Part shown: positions 7,776 to 10,962 of the stretch, piece after piece
Layout: every line of letters starts with the position of its first letter
How positions within the stretch are numbered: the stretch's first letter is position 1
Source of the DNA: an uncultured Mucispirillum sp.
Lineage (GTDB): Bacteria > Chrysiogenota > Deferribacteres > Deferribacterales > Mucispirillaceae
Reading direction: 5' to 3'
Length of the DNA: 10,962 bases
NCBI GenBank assembly: GCA_945947845.1
Contig: CAMEZN010000022.1
Span: 1 to 10,962 of the forward strand
The notes under the pieces: model-generated
Told to the model about the DNA's origin: nothing
The model's input: the letters and a program-made list of their open reading frames with translations, nothing else
Database searches by the model: none
Made by a program: the position numbers and the translations under genes

Positions 7776-8710
7776 TATTTATTTCCCTTTTTAAATATAG
7801 TTACCATATTTAAAAATATTTCAAACTGCTGCCTGCTGTTTTTCCTTACACTGTCTAATATTAATGATACACTAAATGATAATGCACTAACTACAAATAA
7901 GGCAGTTGATACAATTAATGATGGAAATTTCGGCACAATCCCTGTTTGTGCATAATCTATAAATACTGGTATAAAAAATAAAACTGATAATATTAAAAAT
8001 AATACTGCAAATATTGAGAAAAATTGAAATGGTTTATAAAGACGGTATAAATTAAGTATAGTCATTATTACTTTAAAACCGTCTGTATATGTATTTAATT
8101 TAGACTGGCTGCCTTCTGGTCTATCTCTATATTGAATAGGTATTGATACTATTGAGAAGTTTTTATCAAGAGCATGTATAGTCATTTCTGTTTCTATTTC
8201 AAAACCTTGGGACAGCACTGGAAATGTTTTTACAAATTCGTAGCTGAATGCTCTGTATCCTGTCATTATGTCTTTGATATCACTTTTAAAGAATCTGTTT
8301 ATAAGATTTTTTACAAGCACATTGCAAGAATTATGAAATGGGCGTTTATTCTCTGTAAAATATGTAGAAGATAATCTATCTCCTATTACTAAATCCCCCC
8401 CCCATTCTAATATAGCGGAAACAAGTTCTGGTGCTGCTTCTGCTGGATATGTATCATCACCATCTACTAATATATAACATTCTGCTTCTATATCGCGAAA
8501 CATACTCCGCATAACATTACCTTTACCCTGCTTTCTTTCATACCGCACTATTGCACCATTTGCTTTTGCAATCTCTGCTGTTTTATCTTTGGAATTATTA
8601 TCATATACATATATGACAGCCTCAGGTAAAGATTTTTTAAAATCCTGTATAACTTTTCCTATTGTTAATTCTTCATTATAGCAGGGAATTAATACTGCTA
8701 ATTTATCCAT
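7775..8710 (-). CDS. gtrB: GtrB/DPM1-like family 2 glycosyltransferase with in-frame G9 tract
   Basis: A GT2 enzyme expected to transfer a sugar from a nucleotide donor to undecaprenyl phosphate at the inner membrane face. Seen in 311 residues: LIPCYNEE (7-14), YDNNSKD (36-42), KQGKG, the nucleotide/metal-binding VDGDDTYP with D83-G-D85, GDRLSSTYF, DIMTGYRAF, QGFEIETEM, YRDRPEGSQSKL, then two C-terminal helices (about 228-250 and 263-285) as in GtrB. The start is the ATG at 8710: GTG at 8722 is in frame, but GTGGAG there is the ribosome site, 6 bases before the ATG. Codons W103-G104-G105-D106 contain nine consecutive G. As sequenced the gene is in frame (ON). It is first in the operon, 96 bases after the TPR gene. 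Confidence 0.9.
   Translation of the reverse strand: MDKLAVLIPCYNEELTIGKVIQDFKKSLPEAVIYVYDNNSKDKTAEIAKANGAIVRYERKQGKGNVMRSMFRDIEAECYILVDGDDTYPAEAAPELVSAILEWGGDLVIGDRLSSTYFTENKRPFHNSCNVLVKNLINRFFKSDIKDIMTGYRAFSYEFVKTFPVLSQGFEIETEMTIHALDKNFSIVSIPIQYRDRPEGSQSKLNTYTDGFKVIMTILNLYRLYKPFQFFSIFAVLFLILSVLFFIPVFIDYAQTGIVPKFPSLIVSTALFVVSALSFSVSLILDSVRKNSRQQFEIFLNMVTIFKKGNK
8395..8403 (-). repeat. gtrB: Homopolymeric G9 tract (C9 on plus strand), likely phase-variation site
   Basis: Nine consecutive C on the plus strand, read as TGG GGG GGG GAT (W-G-G-D) on the minus strand. It is the only G/C homopolymer of this length in a window dominated by A/T. Losing one G gives TGG GGG GGG ATT TAG, a stop after residue 106; gaining one gives a stop after residue 111 (G-F-S-N-R-R tail). 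Both products lack the second half of the enzyme and its membrane anchor. Poly-G tracts in surface-glycan genes are established slipped-strand switches in Campylobacter and Helicobacter; that this one switches is inference. Confidence 0.8.
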
Positions 8711-8734
8711 AAAACACTCCACTTATTAATATTT

Positions 8735-8763
8735 TATATAACATATTTATATAATTATTACAA
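8735..8763 (-). promoter_or_regulatory. Candidate promoter for the gtrB-gtrA-DUF6020 operon
   Basis: On the minus strand TTGTAA (8763-8758) is followed after exactly 17 bases by TATATA (8740-8735), each matching four of six consensus positions. Start of transcription near 8728 would give a leader of about 18 bases containing the GGAG ribosome site. The whole spacer is AT-only, so chance matches are likely. No GATC sites are present, so Dam/OxyR-type control as in Salmonella gtr clusters is not indicated. Confidence 0.33.
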
Positions 8764-8806
8764 TAAAATTATTATAAAAAAATGATTATTATATGGTTAA
8801 TATTAA

Positions 8807-10501
8807 TTAATTTCCTAGCTTTTTAACTCTTGATGATGCCTGCTTTTTCATATTCTCTGGTGATGAACTGTTATTAATAATATACTGATACATTGTAACA
8901 GCATCACTATTTTTCCCCTGCTCTTCAAAACACAGTGCAGCATAATATGCAGAACTTACATCAGCTGGGTTTACTGCCATTGCATCTTTATAATACTTAA
9001 CTGCTGTATCATACTGTTTTTGAGACTGAGCATAATATCCATTAGCAAATAATATATATGACGATTTTTCTAGTGTATTTGCATATTGCAGTAATTTATT
9101 GCTTTCTAAAAAATACTTAGAGTTAATCATTCTAACAGCTAATGCACTAATTAATTTAGCATCAGTCATTCCATTTTTAACTGTAACTTGGAATGCCATA
9201 TTGGGATTTTTTAATTCTAAATACATATTGGCAATATTAGCTGATAACACATCATTCTTATTTAATGCAAGAGCATTTGTATAATACTCAATAGCTCTCT
9301 CATAACTGCCTTCATTTTTTGCTTTATTACCTGTTGATACATACTGATTATACAAAGAAATTGTGCTAGCAGAAACTGTTCCTACTGGGTCTTTTGTTTT
9401 TATTGCTTTAACTTCCGCTATTTCCGTTTTTGCGGAATATTCCTTACTGTTATCTTTATTAATATTATTATTTTGCTGAACTTGTGCATTTACCTGTGTT
9501 ACTTGATTTGATGTAATATTATCCTGCTGATTTTGTGCATTTATTACAGGCATAGACTGTTTAACATTTCCATTATCAAATAATTCCTTTTGGACAAATT
9601 CTTCTAAATTTTTCTTATCTTCTGGGCTTAAATTCTTTGCAACATAAAGCTGACCTTTTTGAGCATTTTCATTCATATTAAATTTACTCATATCAACTTT
9701 ATCATATCCAGCAGCACTCATTATTTTATCATCAATCTGCTTTTTTACACTAGTTTGTTCAGAATTTGTTTGAGTTGATTTTACACTGCTTTCTTTTTTA
9801 TTTTCAATTTTAATATTTTCTTGCTTGGTGCCTGTATTATCAACAGCTGGTGGTGTAATCAAAAAAAGCTGATTAGCAGGAATAATATTTGCTGGACCTT
9901 GTTTGACCTGAGCATTACTTCCTTTATTTGCTCCACTTACCTGTGCACTATCTGGCATTGATGACATTGATGATTGTGTTTTTCTGCCATTGATATTATT
10001 TGTCTGCTGTGCAGCAGTCCCTGTTTCAGTAGTCTCCATATTTGCTGTCTGCTGATTAACCTGTTGAACCTGAACTGGTTTTTGAGGTGCTGCATTATTA
10101 CTTTTAATATCTGTTGAAGCAGACTGAGCATTAGGATTATAGGGCTTGCCAAGGGATTTTATTTCACTATTACTAGTAACTGTATTATTAACCTGTGCTG
10201 GCTGTTGACCACCAGATATTACACCAGCCTGCTTAACAAGAGAATCATCTTCCTTATTTAAAAAATAGAAAGTTACTGTGCCAATTACTGCAACAAGAAT
10301 AACACTAACTATTACAAAACCTTTTAATGGTGCCTTATTACCATGAATATCTTTAATTTCTGCATTTTTTACAAATTCCTGATATTTTTTTGTATTTACA
10401 ACAGCATTACGAAGTGCAGGTGGAGCCATCATTTTATCTTCATTTTCTTCACTGCCCTGCTCTTTTTTCATTTTATTAAGAGTATCTGTAATAAGGCTCA
10501 T
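8807..10501 (-). CDS. TPR-repeat inner-membrane protein, GspB/MshN-like
   Basis: A 564-residue protein with a bitopic layout: a cytoplasmic N terminus beginning MSLITDTLNKMKKEQ, one membrane helix at 60-81, a long low-complexity linker (about 95-375) rich in Q, N, S and T, and C-terminal TPR-like repeats from about 383 to 548 (GNKAKNEGSYERAIEYYTNALALNK and YYAQSQKQYDTAVKYYKDAMAVNP are clear copies). The short N-terminal helix of the MS-x-I-x-x-L type, then a membrane span and a periplasmic TPR domain, recalls MshN of MSHA pili and GspB-type assembly factors of type II secretion; this is a fold-level resemblance, not proof. No pilin or secretin genes adjoin it. The ribosome site GGAGA lies 6 bases before the ATG. 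Alternative: a generic TPR scaffold. Confidence 0.6.
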   Translation of the reverse strand: MSLITDTLNKMKKEQGSEENEDKMMAPPALRNAVVNTKKYQEFVKNAEIKDIHGNKAPLKGFVIVSVILVAVIGTVTFYFLNKEDDSLVKQAGVISGGQQPAQVNNTVTSNSEIKSLGKPYNPNAQSASTDIKSNNAAPQKPVQVQQVNQQTANMETTETGTAAQQTNNINGRKTQSSMSSMPDSAQVSGANKGSNAQVKQGPANIIPANQLFLITPPAVDNTGTKQENIKIENKKESSVKSTQTNSEQTSVKKQIDDKIMSAAGYDKVDMSKFNMNENAQKGQLYVAKNLSPEDKKNLEEFVQKELFDNGNVKQSMPVINAQNQQDNITSNQVTQVNAQVQQNNNINKDNSKEYSAKTEIAEVKAIKTKDPVGTVSASTISLYNQYVSTGNKAKNEGSYERAIEYYTNALALNKNDVLSANIANMYLELKNPNMAFQVTVKNGMTDAKLISALAVRMINSKYFLESNKLLQYANTLEKSSYILFANGYYAQSQKQYDTAVKYYKDAMAVNPADVSSAYYAALCFEEQGKNSDAVTMYQYIINNSSSPENMKKQASSRVKKLGN

Positions 10502-10533
10502 TAATTTTCTCCATATTATAATATAATCTTTAA

Positions 10534-10562
10534 TTAATATATGTAATGTGTTTAAATTGCAA
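10534..10562 (-). promoter_or_regulatory. Candidate sigma-70-type promoter for the TPR gene
   Basis: On the minus strand TTGCAA (10562-10557) is followed after 17 bases by TATTAA (10539-10534). It lies downstream of the rpsI terminator and about 30 bases before the GGAGA ribosome site, so it is well placed to start a new transcript. The AT-rich surroundings make a chance match possible. Confidence 0.4.
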
Positions 10563-10649
10563 GTATTTTATAAGAAAATATACTTATTTTTTACATGATA
10601 ATATCATTTTTGATTAAATAGTAATAAGATGAATAAATTATCTGTATAT

Positions 10650-10686
10650 AAAAAAATTATGCCACCTGCATATGCAAATGGCATAA
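10650..10686 (-). terminator. rpsI: Rho-independent terminator of the rpsI transcript
   Basis: TTATGCCA (10657-10664) and TGGCATAA (10679-10686) form a perfect 8-bp stem; the loop contains the palindrome TGCATATGCA (10667-10676), which could stack on top. On the minus strand the stem runs directly into seven T (10656-10650). There is no T-run on the other side, so it works for minus-strand transcription. It ends the ribosomal protein operon about 120 bases after the S9 stop. Confidence 0.85.
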
Positions 10687-10807
10687 ATATATATAATACA
10701 GTGATATTTTATTTTTCTGCCCTGCCCCATTGCATATTTTACAAGAGGAATAATAAAACATATAGGGCAAGGATATGAAATATCGTAAAAGCAAATACCC
10801 GCTGCGA

Positions 10808-10962
10808 TTAACGTTTTGAGTATTGGTCGCTTTTTCTTGCTTTTGGTTTCCCGTATTTTTTTCTTTCAACCATACGAGAATCCCTTGTCATAAAGCCTGC
10901 TTTTTTCATTTCAGAACGAAATTCTGGGTTAAATTGTTCTAATGCTCTTGCAAGACCATGAC
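10808..10962 (-). CDS. rpsI: 30S ribosomal protein S9, C-terminal fragment (runs off window)
   Basis: The last 50 codons of S9, a small-subunit protein whose basic C-terminal tail reaches the P-site tRNA. Seen: [15 protein letters not shown], then [24 protein letters not shown] and the terminal DQYSKR before TAA. The R-D-x-R-x-V-E-R-K-K-x-G signature and the final S-K-R are diagnostic of S9. About 80 N-terminal residues lie beyond the right edge, where rplM (L13) would usually precede it. A terminator follows about 120 bases downstream. Confidence 0.97.
   Translation of the reverse strand, partial: HGLARALEQFNPEFRSEMKKAGFMTRDSRMVERKKYGKPKARKSDQYSKR

Larger units (their letters stand above)
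10502..10807. other. 306-base AT-rich intergenic region between rpsI and the TPR gene
   Basis: No convincing gene is seen in either strand. From right to left it holds an rpsI 3' tail with a possible imperfect hairpin (TGCCC at 10723-10727 with GGGCA at 10765-10769, plus an inner TTTTA/TAAAA pair), a short GATAT/ATATC inverted repeat at 10772-10784, the rpsI terminator at 10650-10686, and the TPR gene promoter region. Several short open frames across it lack ribosome sites and family resemblance. Confidence 0.6.

Noticed and set aside
5491..8710. Prophage origin of the gtr-like module.
   Set aside because: No integrase, attachment-site repeat, tRNA or other phage gene is visible on either side; horizontal transfer remains possible but phage linkage is not supported.
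8711..8722. GTG start four codons upstream of the gtrB ATG.
   Set aside because: The GTGGAG containing it is the Shine-Dalgarno for the ATG at 8710; nothing resembling a ribosome site precedes the GTG, and family members begin near the strand that follows the ATG.
8711..8806. Dam/OxyR-type epigenetic phase variation of the gtr operon, as in Salmonella.
   Set aside because: No GATC site occurs in the 96-base upstream spacer; the G9 tract is the better explanation for any switching.
10657..10869. Minus-strand 70-codon open frame with a CxxC (SCKICNGAGQ), overlapping the end of rpsI in another frame.
   Set aside because: Its first half is the rpsI sequence read out of frame, it has no ribosome site, and it runs through the terminator hairpin. 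The CxxC is most likely chance.

Overview
The window comes from a low-GC (roughly 30%) Gram-negative-type bacterium. All genes lie on the minus strand. The order rpmE - thyX - DUF1385 - prfA - prmC - murA - hisG, a GspB/MshN-like secretion or pilus assembly protein and a flavin-dependent thymidylate synthase would fit a Deferribacterota-like organism such as a gut Mucispirillum relative. That assignment is inference from composition and gene content, since there is no rRNA or other marker here to confirm it.

Right edge (10962 down to about 10650): the 3' end of rpsI (ribosomal protein S9), a roughly 120-base AT-rich tail with a possible imperfect hairpin, and a clear Rho-independent terminator. 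Positions 10501-8807: a 564-residue single-pass membrane protein with a long Q/N/S/T-rich linker and C-terminal TPR repeats, with its own plausible promoter.

Middle (8710-5491): a tightly overlapping three-gene operon that looks like a Gtr-type glycosylation module. It encodes a GtrB-like family 2 glycosyltransferase that would charge undecaprenyl phosphate with a sugar, a GtrA-like small flippase, and a large polytopic DUF6020/GT-C-like protein as the likely final transferase. The gtrB-like gene carries an uninterrupted run of nine G (nine C on the plus strand) inside the coding frame. A slip of one base either way gives an immediate stop. In a genome this AT-rich that is the classic signature of a phase-variable contingency gene, and it is the most interesting signal in the window.

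Left half (5380 down to 1): housekeeping genes. rpmE (zinc-type L31) has a leader hairpin, followed by thyX and then a compact operon DUF1385 - prfA - prmC - murA - hisG, with genes abutting or overlapping by 1-8 bases. prfA (RF1) sits next to prmC, which methylates the GGQ glutamine of RF1. murA starts cell-wall precursor synthesis and hisG starts histidine synthesis; these are functionally unrelated but share the transcript. No tRNA, rRNA, CRISPR array, transposase or integrase was seen.
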